Origin: Ruegeria sp. R14_0
Lineage (GTDB): Bacteria; Pseudomonadota; Alphaproteobacteria; Rhodobacterales; Rhodobacteraceae
Assembly (NCBI RefSeq): GCF_017743975.1
Contig: NZ_JAGHRC010000004.1
Coordinates: forward strand, 468,618-532,617
Direction of reading: 5' to 3'
DNA length: 64,000 nucleotides
Every line of letters starts with the position of its first letter. Position 1 is the stretch's first letter. Of this stretch, positions 1-8,589 are shown piece by piece. The position numbers and the translations under genes were made by a program. Below the pieces are notes generated by a model. It was not told the origin of the DNA. It saw nothing but the letters and a program-made list of their open reading frames with translations, and searched no databases.

Positions 1-2
1 GC

Positions 3-722
3 CAACGGGCGTTCCCCAGAACGACAAACGGCCTGGCATCGGGCAACAGTTTGAACGAGGCCAGCTGCCACGCCATTTGCGAATTGATCGAGCGGGACGC
101 GACGACCCTATGGTCCCACAAAGCCGCCGCAAAAAGGGTCGATCCGACCACCATAGACGATCCGCGATGCCAAGCAGCCATCGAAATGATCACGACCGCC
201 AGTTTGGAGGTTGGGATTTGGAACACGACTTCTGACATCGGGATCGCCAGTTTTCGCTGCGTGATCTGCGAGTCCGGAGGGCAACCAGGTCATATCGGTG
301 TCGGAGACGGTTGCCACCCAGATCGCGCCATCGCCTTGCTGCGCGCAGTTACCGAGGCGGCGCAGACGCGGCTGACCTACATCTCGGGTGCGCGGGATGA
401 CCTGGACCCGGCGGAATTTACAGACCAGGCTCAAACCGAACGGGGCCAGTACGTCCGTGATCTGATTGACCAAGCCGAACCGGCAGATCGGTTTCAGGAC
501 TGTCCCACCTTCTCGACCCAGTCATTCGATGACGACCTTGCGCTTTTGCTCAACAAACTGAACGGTGCGGGGCTCACACAGGTGGTGATCGTGGATTTGT
601 CGCGGGACGAATACGATCTTGCTGTGGTGCGGGCCATCATTCCCGGCCTCGAAGCGCCGCATGACGACACCGATTATGTTCCCGGCAGCAGAGCCTTGCG
701 GATCAGGGGTGAGGTCGCATGA
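3..722 (+). CDS. YcaO-family cyclodehydratase (5' truncated by window edge)
   Basis: This is the C-terminal part of a YcaO ATP-dependent enzyme, which activates peptide-backbone amides to form azolines or thioamides in RiPP maturation. The reading frame is open from the window edge, and the codons before the first TTG already encode the family motif TNGLASGN followed by CHAICELIERDA. Further in come GVGDGCHPDRAIALLRAVTE and a Q-TRLTYISGARDDL segment, both typical of the YcaO fold. The N-terminal ATP-binding half lies outside the window. The stop overlaps the tfuA-like start in an ATGA, so the two are translationally coupled. No proline-rich C-terminus is visible, as expected for a TfuA-dependent YcaO. 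The family call is firm; the chemistry (thioamide or azoline) is inference. Confidence 0.93.
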   Translation, partial: QRAFPRTTNGLASGNSLNEASCHAICELIERDATTLWSHKAAAKRVDPTTIDDPRCQAAIEMITTASLEVGIWNTTSDIGIASFRCVICESGGQPGHIGVGDGCHPDRAIALLRAVTEAAQTRLTYISGARDDLDPAEFTDQAQTERGQYVRDLIDQAEPADRFQDCPTFSTQSFDDDLALLLNKLNGAGLTQVVIVDLSRDEYDLAVVRAIIPGLEAPHDDTDYVPGSRALRIRGEVA

Positions 723-2059
723 CAGCCTTTGTTTTTGTTGGCCCTACCCTGCCCTCTGACGACGTCACAGCAGCTTTGGACGCCACAATTCTGCCCCCTG
801 TTCAGCAAGGCGATGTATATCGAGTCGCGCGGGAAAAGCCGGCAGCGATCGGGATCATAGACGGATACTTCGACGGCGTTCCATCCGTCTGGCACAAAGA
901 AATCCTTTGGGCAATGGAGCAAGATATTCCCGTCTTCGGCAGCGCCAGCATGGGTGCACTACGCGCAGCAGAGCTGGCTGACTTCGGTATGATCGGCGTT
1001 GGCGGTATCTTCCAAGACTATCTGAATGGCACCTTACATGACGATGACGAGGTCGCGGTTCTGCACAGCCCGGCAGAGCTTGGATTCCAACCGCTTAGTA
1101 CGCCAATGGTCTCGATCCGAGCGACCGTCAAACATGCTGAAAACACTGGTGTTCTACCGCCAGAAAGCGCCGCTGAGGTCCTGAAACACGCAAAGGCGCG
1201 GCATTACCGGGAACGCACGTGGAAAGACATCGGCCAAGCGCTGGAGGACCTGCCCGGACTCGCGGCGTTTATTGAATGGCTGCCGCAGGGGCAAATCGAC
1301 GCCAAGGCAGATGACGCGCGCGAGATGCTTGCGCGAATGTCGGATCACTTATCGCGCCCGCGCCAGGCACAAGGGTCAGCGATGCGCACCGAACGGACTT
1401 TGATGTGGAGACAACTCTGTGATCGCGTAGACAATCGCGAGGGCCAAAACCATGCTGTCATCGATGAACTCAGACTAAACCCCGAACTTTATGCAGACAT
1501 GCGCATCCGCGCCGTGCTCAGCCTCATCGCCGAAGAAGAAGCTGTCGCGCAAGATCAACAGCCCGATCGTGATACCCTGATCCGACACATGGCTGACCAC
1601 AGAACCCGCGCCGGGCTGTCGCACAAAGCACACTTGCTGGAATGGCTGGAAGCCAATGATCTGAACCTTGCAAGCTATGAGGATATTCTGACGGATTCCG
1701 CCCGCGTCGAAGCAATCCTTGCATCGCGTTCCGGCCAGTTGAACGGGCCGTTGCTGGCCGAACTAAAGCGCACAGACCTTTATGCCAAACTCAGGGATCG
1801 AGCTCATGCCAAGGCCAAAGTTGAGAAAGCACGTCGATCCGGGGCAGACCAGCTCAGGATTGTTTTGTGGTACTTTGAGACCCGTCTGGGACAGCAAATC
1901 CCGGAAAATCTGGATGCCTACGCAGTTTCAATAGGTTTACCCGGCCGTGAGGCACTTTGTGACTTGATTGAGACCGAGTTCCTGTACTGCCAAACTGAGG
2001 CCAACGCGTCCCTTGCCCAAGATCAGACGACGCCTGCGCAGGAAGGGGAAGTTGAATGA
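719..2059 (+). CDS. TfuA-like protein, YcaO partner
   Basis: This is a 446-aa TfuA-family protein. TfuA proteins act with YcaO; in methanogens the pair thioamidates methyl-coenzyme M reductase, where TfuA is thought to supply or hydrolyse a sulfur donor. The core at about residues 1-165 shows FVGPTLP, LPPVQQGDVY, IIDGYFDGVPSVWHKEIL, GSASMGALRAAEL and a DDDEVAVLH segment, all diagnostic of the family. The roughly 280-residue C-terminal half is helical, charged and not recognised; it may bind substrate. The start overlaps the YcaO stop by 4 bp, and the stop overlaps the start of the next gene, so YcaO, TfuA and the metallopeptidase form one transcription unit. Confidence 0.92.
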   Translation: MTAFVFVGPTLPSDDVTAALDATILPPVQQGDVYRVAREKPAAIGIIDGYFDGVPSVWHKEILWAMEQDIPVFGSASMGALRAAELADFGMIGVGGIFQDYLNGTLHDDDEVAVLHSPAELGFQPLSTPMVSIRATVKHAENTGVLPPESAAEVLKHAKARHYRERTWKDIGQALEDLPGLAAFIEWLPQGQIDAKADDAREMLARMSDHLSRPRQAQGSAMRTERTLMWRQLCDRVDNREGQNHAVIDELRLNPELYADMRIRAVLSLIAEEEAVAQDQQPDRDTLIRHMADHRTRAGLSHKAHLLEWLEANDLNLASYEDILTDSARVEAILASRSGQLNGPLLAELKRTDLYAKLRDRAHAKAKVEKARRSGADQLRIVLWYFETRLGQQIPENLDAYAVSIGLPGREALCDLIETEFLYCQTEANASLAQDQTTPAQEGEVE

Positions 2060-3354
2060 TGAACACACCCGAAAACATGGAACACGAGGAACCGGGCACG
2101 CGGTTCTTGCTGTATCCGCAATCTCCGTTTCTCGAACCGGGCGTGCAGCCAGAACTTGTCGAGATCTCGGCCCCGCAGGGAAGTATCGGCCCTGGCCCCT
2201 CGGGGCCGCGCATGTACACCGTCAATCCGGTTGGAAAAACCACGCCCTATGGCGCTATCGTACCGGGCCCCGGTGGCCCCGGCATGTATCTGCCGCCTTG
2301 GGATGGGTACATTCAGCCCCCTGCCATGCCAGATGAGTTGGGGAACTTCTTTCATATCGCGCCCGATGATCCGTCATTCGAGGCCGCTCATCTGTTCGGG
2401 TCGGCTCATTTCACCATGGATGTCTGGCAAGGGTATTTCGACCGCCCGATCCCCTGGCATTTCGCGCGTGACTTTGACCGGTTAGAGCTTTCTCTGCTTC
2501 CCAGCCTGGACAACGCTCATATCGGTTGGGGGTTTCTTGAAACCGGCGGCACGCATGAACATGGCGATGAATACCGTCCCTACAGTCTGAACTTTGATGT
2601 CGTTGCTCATGAGATTGGTCATGCCATCATTTACAGCGTGATCGGTATGCCTTCGGACGGGGACGCCGGCGGAGAGTACTACGGCTTTCACGAATCCGCC
2701 GCCGATATGGTCGCGCTGTTGGCCTCTTTGCATTTTGGCTCGGTCGTCGATGCGCTGCTCGAGAATACGCGGGGCAACCTCTATACCTTCAACCGCCTGA
2801 ACCGCTTTGCGGAATTGTCGGAAAACGCCCAAATCCGCGTTGCCGCGAATACCCGATCCCTGTCAGAGTTTGCCGCCGGATGGTCCAGCGAACATGACCT
2901 GTCCGAACCATTGACCGGCGCGATGTTCGACATTTTCGTGGACATCTATCACGAACGGCTGCTGGTTCATGGCCTGATTTCGCCAGAAGAAGAGGACCTG
3001 TCAGATCAGCTGGAAGACTCACCGGATTACAGCACCATGATGCAGGGGATTTTCGACGCGCGTTACGCAGAAAACCCTGACGGTTTCCGGATCGCCTTGC
3101 TTGAGGCGCGCGATTTTCTGGGCACTTATCTGGCCGACACGTGGGAGCGGCTGGATGCCGATATGCTCAGCTATTTCGGTGTGGAAAAAGCCCTGCTGAC
3201 AGTCGACCAGGAAATCACGGGTGGAGCCTTTCGCAACATCATCGAAGGCAACTTCCGCATGCGCGATATTGGCCTGACAACCGCCGGTCCTCGCCTGCCC
3301 GACGCGGACGAAGACAGCCATTCAAATTCAGTCCGGACGCAAGTGCCAGGTTGA
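2056..3354 (+). CDS. HExxH zinc metallopeptidase of the YcaO-TfuA operon
   Basis: This 432-aa protein has a zinc protease motif HEIGH at residues 185-189, preceded by the hydrophobic strand NFDVVA, and a downstream HESAAD with Glu213 24 residues later. That layout (HExxH, then Glu in an E-xx-AD context) is that of gluzincin (thermolysin-like) peptidases, so Glu213 is the likely third zinc ligand. There is no signal peptide, so it is probably cytoplasmic. The first 90 residues are Gly/Pro-rich with two imperfect PGP-G-MY copies. ATGATG at its start overlaps the tfuA stop, with a GGAAGGGG-type ribosome site just upstream. The context suggests a maturation or leader protease for the product of the locus; the substrate is inference and no close family is recognised. 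Confidence 0.8.
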   Translation: MMNTPENMEHEEPGTRFLLYPQSPFLEPGVQPELVEISAPQGSIGPGPSGPRMYTVNPVGKTTPYGAIVPGPGGPGMYLPPWDGYIQPPAMPDELGNFFHIAPDDPSFEAAHLFGSAHFTMDVWQGYFDRPIPWHFARDFDRLELSLLPSLDNAHIGWGFLETGGTHEHGDEYRPYSLNFDVVAHEIGHAIIYSVIGMPSDGDAGGEYYGFHESAADMVALLASLHFGSVVDALLENTRGNLYTFNRLNRFAELSENAQIRVAANTRSLSEFAAGWSSEHDLSEPLTGAMFDIFVDIYHERLLVHGLISPEEEDLSDQLEDSPDYSTMMQGIFDARYAENPDGFRIALLEARDFLGTYLADTWERLDADMLSYFGVEKALLTVDQEITGGAFRNIIEGNFRMRDIGLTTAGPRLPDADEDSHSNSVRTQVPG

Positions 3355-3505
3355 GGCGCAAAGTCCTTTATTTTTAAACGGTTTTATGGCATGCAATCTG
3401 GGGGTGATTTTTGGAATTCATTTGCTCGAGTTTCTAGGTCGAGTTTGATTTGAGGGGGAGATGAGGAAGCTGGCTTCGTCGATCCCGTAATTGGGAGAGA
3501 ATGTT

Positions 3506-4090
3506 ATGTCTGAATCCTTGCTCAGTTTTTCAGAAGTGTTGATTTATGGCCGTGTACTAGAAGATTTGGAATACAATCGTATTCCTTCCAAAGCCAGAGG
3601 CGACAACAAACATCTGGATCAACAATTCGGCGTGGCCAAGGACGCAAAGGGCAAGAAGGGGCCACGCTTCGCCAAGATTTATGCCTTCGCGTTTGAGGGC
3701 ACGTATTATGACCTGCCCGAGCCGGTAATTTTTCTCGTACATGACGAAGGGGACGAGGTCGCCAAGCCTAATGTACCTGCCGACAACGCCTCTCGTGCAC
3801 CCAAGGAACCGGGCATTGGTGGCGTAGCGGCAGCTGATTACCAGATGGCCGACGATATTCGGGTCTGGCGCTATGACAAAGCCGATCAAACCATGCGTAT
3901 GGATGTAATGACCGGGCAGTTCGAACAAGTCCTGTTGGACATCTATTTCGGCTTCGACAGCCCGGCGATCAGCGGTGCGAAGGTCTCAGGCGCCAAGGTC
4001 AGTGGCGCGAAAGTCTCTGGAGCCAAGGTCAGCGGTGCAAAAGTAAGTGGCGCAAAAGTCAGCGGAGCAAAAGTGCGCGGCGGCGATTGA
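3506..4090 (+). CDS. SGAKV-repeat protein, candidate RiPP precursor or pentapeptide-repeat protein
   Basis: This is a 194-aa protein with no family I recognise. Residues 1-155 form a non-repetitive, mixed alpha/beta-looking region without a signal peptide. Residues 156-190 are seven exact SGAKV units, followed by a short RGGD tail. The ATG at 3506 is preferred because GGGAGA lies 7 bp upstream; a TTG at 3491 sits before that site and is unlikely. It follows YcaO, TfuA and a metallopeptidase after a 151-bp gap and is closed by a terminator. The repeated Ser residues could be azoline or thioamide sites in a modular core. Alternatively, read as AKVSG the repeat resembles the A(N/D)LSG consensus of pentapeptide-repeat beta-helices. 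The role is inference. Confidence 0.75.
   Translation: MSESLLSFSEVLIYGRVLEDLEYNRIPSKARGDNKHLDQQFGVAKDAKGKKGPRFAKIYAFAFEGTYYDLPEPVIFLVHDEGDEVAKPNVPADNASRAPKEPGIGGVAAADYQMADDIRVWRYDKADQTMRMDVMTGQFEQVLLDIYFGFDSPAISGAKVSGAKVSGAKVSGAKVSGAKVSGAKVSGAKVRGGD
3971..4075 (+). repeat. Seven tandem 15-bp units encoding SGAKV
   Basis: Seven consecutive units translate to identical SGAKV, but the DNA differs between units: Ser codons are AGC, TCA, AGT, TCT, AGC, AGT, AGC, and Ala, Lys and Val codons also vary. Protein identity with synonymous drift points to selection on the peptide rather than a recent slippage expansion. Confidence 0.95.
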
Positions 4091-4114
4091 ACCCAGCTTG
4101 CACAAGGTTCTTTA

Positions 4115-4141
4115 GGGGCACCCGCCATGGTGCCCCTTTTC
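4115..4141 (+). terminator. Rho-independent terminator after the SGAKV gene
   Basis: A perfect 8-bp GC-rich stem (GGGGCACC / GGTGCCCC) with a 6-nt loop is followed by TTTT. It lies 24 bp after the SGAKV stop and directly before the convergent cyclase gene, so it marks the end of the YcaO-TfuA unit. Confidence 0.9.
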
Positions 4142-4143
4142 TG

Positions 4144-5913
4144 TTAGAACCCAGCCTTTTTCAGACCTTCGACAAAGTGCTGGGTATCCTCTTCTAACCG
4201 ATCCGGCTGAATGGTCGCCCACCTCTCTAACGAAAAGTTCGGATGCGCTTCGCGGTGCTTTTCTCGGATCAGGCCGGCCATGTCCGTTTTACCCAGCTGA
4301 GCATAGCTGGCTGCCAGCATGCGCTGCCCTTCGGTCGGGTTATTCATCTTGTTGACGGTCTCGATCACGTCATCATAGCGTCTGAGATTGTAATACGCCC
4401 CGCCCAGATGCCACAAATATTGATCCGGGAAATACGGGTTCAAGCGCATCGCCTGTTGAAGGTGTGTAATCGCCGTTTCGTTGTCACCGGAATGTGCAAG
4501 CGCGTCAGCGTAGTCCGAATGCATATCCGCATCGTTGGGGTTCAGGGCCAGCGCCCTTTCATAAGACTGAATCGCTGCGTCATGCTCTTTGCGGTACAGA
4601 TGCACATAGCCCAACTCGCCGAAGCCCCGCGCGTCGGTCGGGTCAAGCTCAATCGCCCGCTGTGCCAGTGTCAGCGCTTTGTCTAACGCTTGCGACGGAT
4701 CTTCGGCCCAGGAATAACGCCAGTCGATGTTCAAGGTCCGGGAAAGGGCCGCAGCGGCGCGGGCATACCTTTCATCCCGTTCAAGGGCGGATTGGTAAAA
4801 GTTCTGCGCTTTGCGATTGTCGTTGCGCGTGTACTTGAAGATATGATGCTGGCCTTGCAAAACCGAGCCGTAGGCTTCGAGGTCGGCTGGAATGGACTGG
4901 ATCATCCGTTGTTTTTCGTGCGACTCGATCATCACGGCCGTTGCGGCAACGATGCATTCTGTAACCTCATCCAGAATGTCGAAAATATCGTCAATCTTGC
5001 GATCAAACCGCTCGCCCCAAATGGTGCGTTCTGTACTGGCATCGACAAGTTCAGCAGAGATGCGAATGCGACTGGCGGAACGCCTTACGCTTCCCCGCGC
5101 AACATAGCGCACATTCAGTTTCTGGGCGGCCTCTTTCGGAGGCATCGCCTGGGTTCTGAAGAAAAACGACGAATTCCGAGCGATGACGAACAAGTTCCGG
5201 AACTTGGACAGGTTCATAATGATGTCGTCGGTCAGGCCTTCGGCGATCCAGCTGTCGGATTCATCGCCGCCGCTGCTGCTGAAGGGCAAGATCGCCACCG
5301 ACGGGGTATCTGGGCGTTCTAGAATATCCCCCTGAACATCCGGGCGCATCGTTCCGGCCATGGTTGCGCCGGCCACTTCGCTGCGCACGCAATAGATCGA
5401 TACGGGGTTCAGAATGTTCTTGAGCTGTTTTGGCCCCAGAAACTCGTATCCGTACCGCAGCCGGTTGCAAACCTGATCATAGACGGCGGAACTGACATAG
5501 AGCCGTTCCGGCTCGGCGATCTCTTGAAGCCGAGCTGCGATATTGACGTTGTCACCGTGAATTCCGCGTTCATCGATCAGAATCTCGCCCAAATGGACCC
5601 CGGCCCGGAATTTGATTCGCTGATCCTGTGCCCGTGTTTTGTTGTGGTCACTTGCGATCTGGTGCAGTTCGACGCCAAATTCTACCGCGCTGGTGGCGGT
5701 TTCGAACAGTGCCAATATCCCGTCGCCACGGACCTCAACCACACGTCCTTGGTACTTTGCACATGATGTTTCCAGTAAAGAAATAAGTGATTTCAAAGTG
5801 TTGTATGTATCCAGCTCATTTTCACTCATGAGCCGCGAGTATCCGACGACATCCGCGAACAAGACTGCGCCCAGCCTTTGGGTGATCGGAAAGTTGGGAA
5901 CAGTGGTATTCAC
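4144..5913 (-). CDS. Class III adenylate/guanylate cyclase with TolB-like and TPR domains
   Basis: This 589-aa protein makes a cyclic nucleotide or is a cyclase-like regulator. Residues about 15-190 are a class III cyclase homology domain, with the metal-binding segment VLFADVVGYSRLM, a VRGDGILALFE strand, GVHLGEI and HGDNVNIAARLQEIA. A linker leads to PSVAILPFSSSGGDESD and IAEGLTDDIIMNLSKF, the TolB/FlgO-like domain common in such fusions. The last 200 residues are tetratricopeptide repeats (for example AIELDPTDARGFGELGYVHL). There is no membrane segment. GTG at 5913 is chosen because AGAG lies 8 bp upstream; TTG at 5919 is the alternative. The nucleotide produced cannot be decided from sequence by eye. 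Confidence 0.88.
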   Translation of the reverse strand: MNTTVPNFPITQRLGAVLFADVVGYSRLMSENELDTYNTLKSLISLLETSCAKYQGRVVEVRGDGILALFETATSAVEFGVELHQIASDHNKTRAQDQRIKFRAGVHLGEILIDERGIHGDNVNIAARLQEIAEPERLYVSSAVYDQVCNRLRYGYEFLGPKQLKNILNPVSIYCVRSEVAGATMAGTMRPDVQGDILERPDTPSVAILPFSSSGGDESDSWIAEGLTDDIIMNLSKFRNLFVIARNSSFFFRTQAMPPKEAAQKLNVRYVARGSVRRSASRIRISAELVDASTERTIWGERFDRKIDDIFDILDEVTECIVAATAVMIESHEKQRMIQSIPADLEAYGSVLQGQHHIFKYTRNDNRKAQNFYQSALERDERYARAAAALSRTLNIDWRYSWAEDPSQALDKALTLAQRAIELDPTDARGFGELGYVHLYRKEHDAAIQSYERALALNPNDADMHSDYADALAHSGDNETAITHLQQAMRLNPYFPDQYLWHLGGAYYNLRRYDDVIETVNKMNNPTEGQRMLAASYAQLGKTDMAGLIREKHREAHPNFSLERWATIQPDRLEEDTQHFVEGLKKAGF

Positions 5914-6007
5914 AAGCAATGCTCTTTTTTCGGACTCAAGTCGGAACCGTCTTCAACATATAACAAAAATTGCTTTTGACGACCGAGACCCTTGTAACCT
6001 AATTTCA

Positions 6008-6649
6008 TCAATTGTCTGCGATCTTTGGCGGCCATGACCACGCGGCACAATCGGTTGGGCCTAGGGAGACAACCGTTTTTGCGTCCAGCTCCTGCCCCAA
6101 CACCTCACGATGCGCCATCCAATCATCCCGCAGGATACCCACGACGACCATGTCGTGAAACTGTCCTTCGGCGAACCAGGCTTGCCGCATTGTCCCTTCG
6201 ATCTGGCATCCAATTTTAGCTACCAGATCCCGGCTGTGGTGATTATCCAAACGGTAATACGACGTTATCCTGTTCAGCCCCAATTGCCGGAACGCAAGGT
6301 CCAGCAGCAGAGCGGCTGCCCGAATTCCCACCCCGGATCTGCGAACAGCTTTGTCGACAAAGACTGCAACCACAGCGTCTCGGTTGATACTGGAAATCGA
6401 GTCAAGACCGGCCAACCCGACCACTTGACCAGCGCTGGATTCCACCACAAACCAACACTGCCGACTGGCATCGGGCGCTGCAAACGCGTCTTTCCACCAT
6501 TCCTCTGCATGGGCCTGATTAAGTGGCACGCGCGTGGTTCGGTCAAACCTCGCAAGGTCTTCCACATCCTGAAACCAAGGAAGGACCGCGTCCAAATCGG
6601 ACCGTTCCATCGGACGCAGCTTATACGTGCTTTTTGTGTTGCCGGTCAC
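6008..6649 (-). CDS. GNAT-family N-acetyltransferase
   Basis: This 213-aa protein is a RimJ/RimL-like acetyltransferase that uses acetyl-CoA. The N-terminus reads LRPMERSDLDAVLPWFQDVEDL, a beta-1/alpha-1 pattern typical of the group. The acetyl-CoA loop lies in VFVDKAVRRSGVGIRAAALLL, followed by LGLNRITSYYRLDNHHSRDLVAKIGC and EGTMRQAWFAEGQFHDMVVVGIL, which is the usual C-terminal order. It begins with GTG, with AAAGGT about 10 bp upstream; an ATG at 6610 is possible. It stands alone, upstream of and parallel to the cyclase gene. Substrate unknown; a ribosomal protein, small amine or sugar are all possible. Confidence 0.85.
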   Translation of the reverse strand: MTGNTKSTYKLRPMERSDLDAVLPWFQDVEDLARFDRTTRVPLNQAHAEEWWKDAFAAPDASRQCWFVVESSAGQVVGLAGLDSISSINRDAVVAVFVDKAVRRSGVGIRAAALLLDLAFRQLGLNRITSYYRLDNHHSRDLVAKIGCQIEGTMRQAWFAEGQFHDMVVVGILRDDWMAHREVLGQELDAKTVVSLGPTDCAAWSWPPKIADN

Positions 6650-6876
6650 TTGAAATGCTACCTTTGAAAGAAATCGCTAAAATCTGCCCGGACCCTAGCA
6701 CAAAAATCCCGAAATTACGAAATGAGATTACGTCCTGTCCGACAAACAAAACGACTGCTCCTCAAACAACGGTGCTCTGCCACAACGGGCGCCTCTCTCA
6801 CGGTTGGCACGTGGGCCAGATGTTTTGGGCTGTGCCCTGGGCTGCTTTAAATGCCTCTGTGGGCTGGCCCGGCCTG

Positions 6877-8325
6877 CTACTCGGGCCAAGGAAGCGAATA
6901 GGTTTTGACGTTAGTGAAGAACTTCATCGCTTCGATCACGCCCTCTTTGACGCCATTCCCGCTGTCCTTGATGCCTCCAAACGGGGACATTTCAATCCTG
7001 TAACCGGGCTGTTCCCAGATGTTGCAGGTTCCAACCTTCAGCCCATTGATGAATGCAATCGCACGGTTCAGATCGTTTGTGCATACGCCAGCCGACAGCC
7101 CAAATGCAGTACCGTTTGAGATCGCAATGACCTGCGCATCGTCATCCGGCACCCGCACGATTGGCACGATGGGACCAAAAGTCTCTTCCATTACTAACTC
7201 GCTGTCATGGGGCACCTTGTCGACGACGATGGGGGGCAACAAGGCGCCTTTTCGACCGGGATGATACAGAACCTCTGCGCCCTCTTCAGTCGCCATCAGA
7301 ACACGCTTTTCGAACAATTCGGCGGCTTGATCATGTATGACGCAACCCAGTTGCGTTTCTGGGTCCTGTGGGTCTCCGAACCGAATTTCCCTGGCTTTCT
7401 CTAGAACACGTGGAACGAATACGTCCGCCACACTGTCCTGCACCAAAATGCGCTTGATCGCAGTGCAGCGTTGACCCGAATTGCCGGTGGCCCCGGCCAC
7501 GGCAATTGTGGCGGCTTTGTCCAGATCGGCGTCGCTCAGGTCGTTTAGCACGATCAGAGGGTCATTGCCCCCCAGCTCCAGGGCCTGGCGTTTGTATCCC
7601 GCTTTTGAGGCGATCATCTTGCCGACCGGCACCCCACCGGTGAAAGTTATGATGTCGATATGCTCATTGGTGATCATCTCATCCCCAATGTCCTGTGGCC
7701 AGCCGGTGACAACCTGGAACATCTCGGGTGGCAGCCCGGCCTCGTACAGGATATCGGCCAACGTCAACGCGGTCAGCGGCGTCAGTTCGGTCGGCTTGCA
7801 AACCATGCAGTTGTTTGTTGCGATCGCAGGCGCAATCTTGTGCGCGACCATGTTGAGAGGATGGTTGAAAGGTGTGATTGCGCTGATGGCGGTCACGGGC
7901 TCGCGCTTGGTGAAGATCTTTCGCGCCTTGCCATTGTGTGTCAGATCGCAGGAGAAGACCTCGCCATCATCTTTCAGGGCCTCGGCCGCCGCGAACTGAA
8001 ACACGTCTTGCGCGCGCTTGGTTTCATAGATCGAATGTTGATAGCAAATGCCAAGCTCCAATGTCAGCCATTTCGCAAGATACTCGCGCCTGTCACCAAT
8101 CAACGCACCTGCACGCCGCAAAATCTCGCTACGGTCATATCGGGTCAGGCTGGACGTATAGTTCGCCGCGATTTCGAAGGCTTTGCGTGCGTGTTCGGCG
8201 TGACCAGCGGGGACCGTGCCAACAATCTCATTAGTGTATGGGTAGTGAACCGGGACAGTGGCATCGGTAAAGACGATCTTGCCGCCGATGCGCATGCCTT
8301 CGTTGCGGATGTCGGATGTGTTCAT
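6877..8325 (-). CDS. phnY: Phosphonoacetaldehyde dehydrogenase-like aldehyde dehydrogenase
   Basis: This 482-aa NAD(P)-dependent aldehyde dehydrogenase has the full family order: [26 protein letters not shown], the general-base strand LELGGNDPL (Glu250), nucleophile Cys287 in GNSGQRC, and [10 protein letters not shown]. The start NEGMRIGG and the ending [14 protein letters not shown] match my memory of PhnY enzymes, which oxidise phosphonoacetaldehyde to phosphonoacetate. I chose ATG 8325; a TTG at 8364 would add 13 residues that do not look conserved. It is divergent from the GntR regulator at 8590. No phosphonate transporter or PhnA/PhnW gene is adjacent, so the substrate could be another short polar aldehyde such as sulfoacetaldehyde. 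Confidence 0.8.
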   Translation of the reverse strand: MNTSDIRNEGMRIGGKIVFTDATVPVHYPYTNEIVGTVPAGHAEHARKAFEIAANYTSSLTRYDRSEILRRAGALIGDRREYLAKWLTLELGICYQHSIYETKRAQDVFQFAAAEALKDDGEVFSCDLTHNGKARKIFTKREPVTAISAITPFNHPLNMVAHKIAPAIATNNCMVCKPTELTPLTALTLADILYEAGLPPEMFQVVTGWPQDIGDEMITNEHIDIITFTGGVPVGKMIASKAGYKRQALELGGNDPLIVLNDLSDADLDKAATIAVAGATGNSGQRCTAIKRILVQDSVADVFVPRVLEKAREIRFGDPQDPETQLGCVIHDQAAELFEKRVLMATEEGAEVLYHPGRKGALLPPIVVDKVPHDSELVMEETFGPIVPIVRVPDDDAQVIAISNGTAFGLSAGVCTNDLNRAIAFINGLKVGTCNIWEQPGYRIEMSPFGGIKDSGNGVKEGVIEAMKFFTNVKTYSLPWPE

Positions 8326-8547
8326 GTTACGGTCCGTGGTTTCCTGGTCGGGCGGGTATGCCAAGCCCAGATGACAGTTTTACAAAACTATCCGGTTTGG
8401 CGAAGTCCAGAGCAAGTTCTTGTATCAGTCCAGAGGCAGGTGCTGTAGAACGCGCATGATTTATCTTGTCACCTCTGCCCTGCTTCAGGTTCGAAACCTC
8501 TCAAAGTTGCGAATGAATCCAACACACTTGGAAATCCGAGTTTCATT

Positions 8548-8564
8548 TTGTATTTTGGATACAA
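8548..8564. promoter_or_regulatory. 17-bp palindromic operator before the GntR gene
   Basis: TTGTATTTTGGATACAA is a perfect 6-bp inverted repeat around a 5-bp spacer, 26 bp before the GntR start codon. The same 17 bp in reverse orientation occurs at 11475-11491 before the dppA relic. GntR/FCD regulators bind short palindromes of this type, so autoregulation is likely. Confidence 0.65.
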
Positions 8565-8589
8565 GTTTTCACCGACCGAGACCACTCAT

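Noticed and set aside
3971..4075. CRISPR or non-coding tandem repeat
   Set aside because: The units are 15 bp, contiguous, in frame and codon-varied, which is a protein repeat.
3943..4128. Minus-strand frame with LTFAPLTFAP repeats
   Set aside because: It is the antisense of the SGAKV repeat; the sense frame has the ribosome site, terminator and context.
6877..8325. Complete phosphonate degradation cluster
   Set aside because: Only the dehydrogenase-like gene is present; no PhnW, PhnA or phosphonate transporter is nearby.
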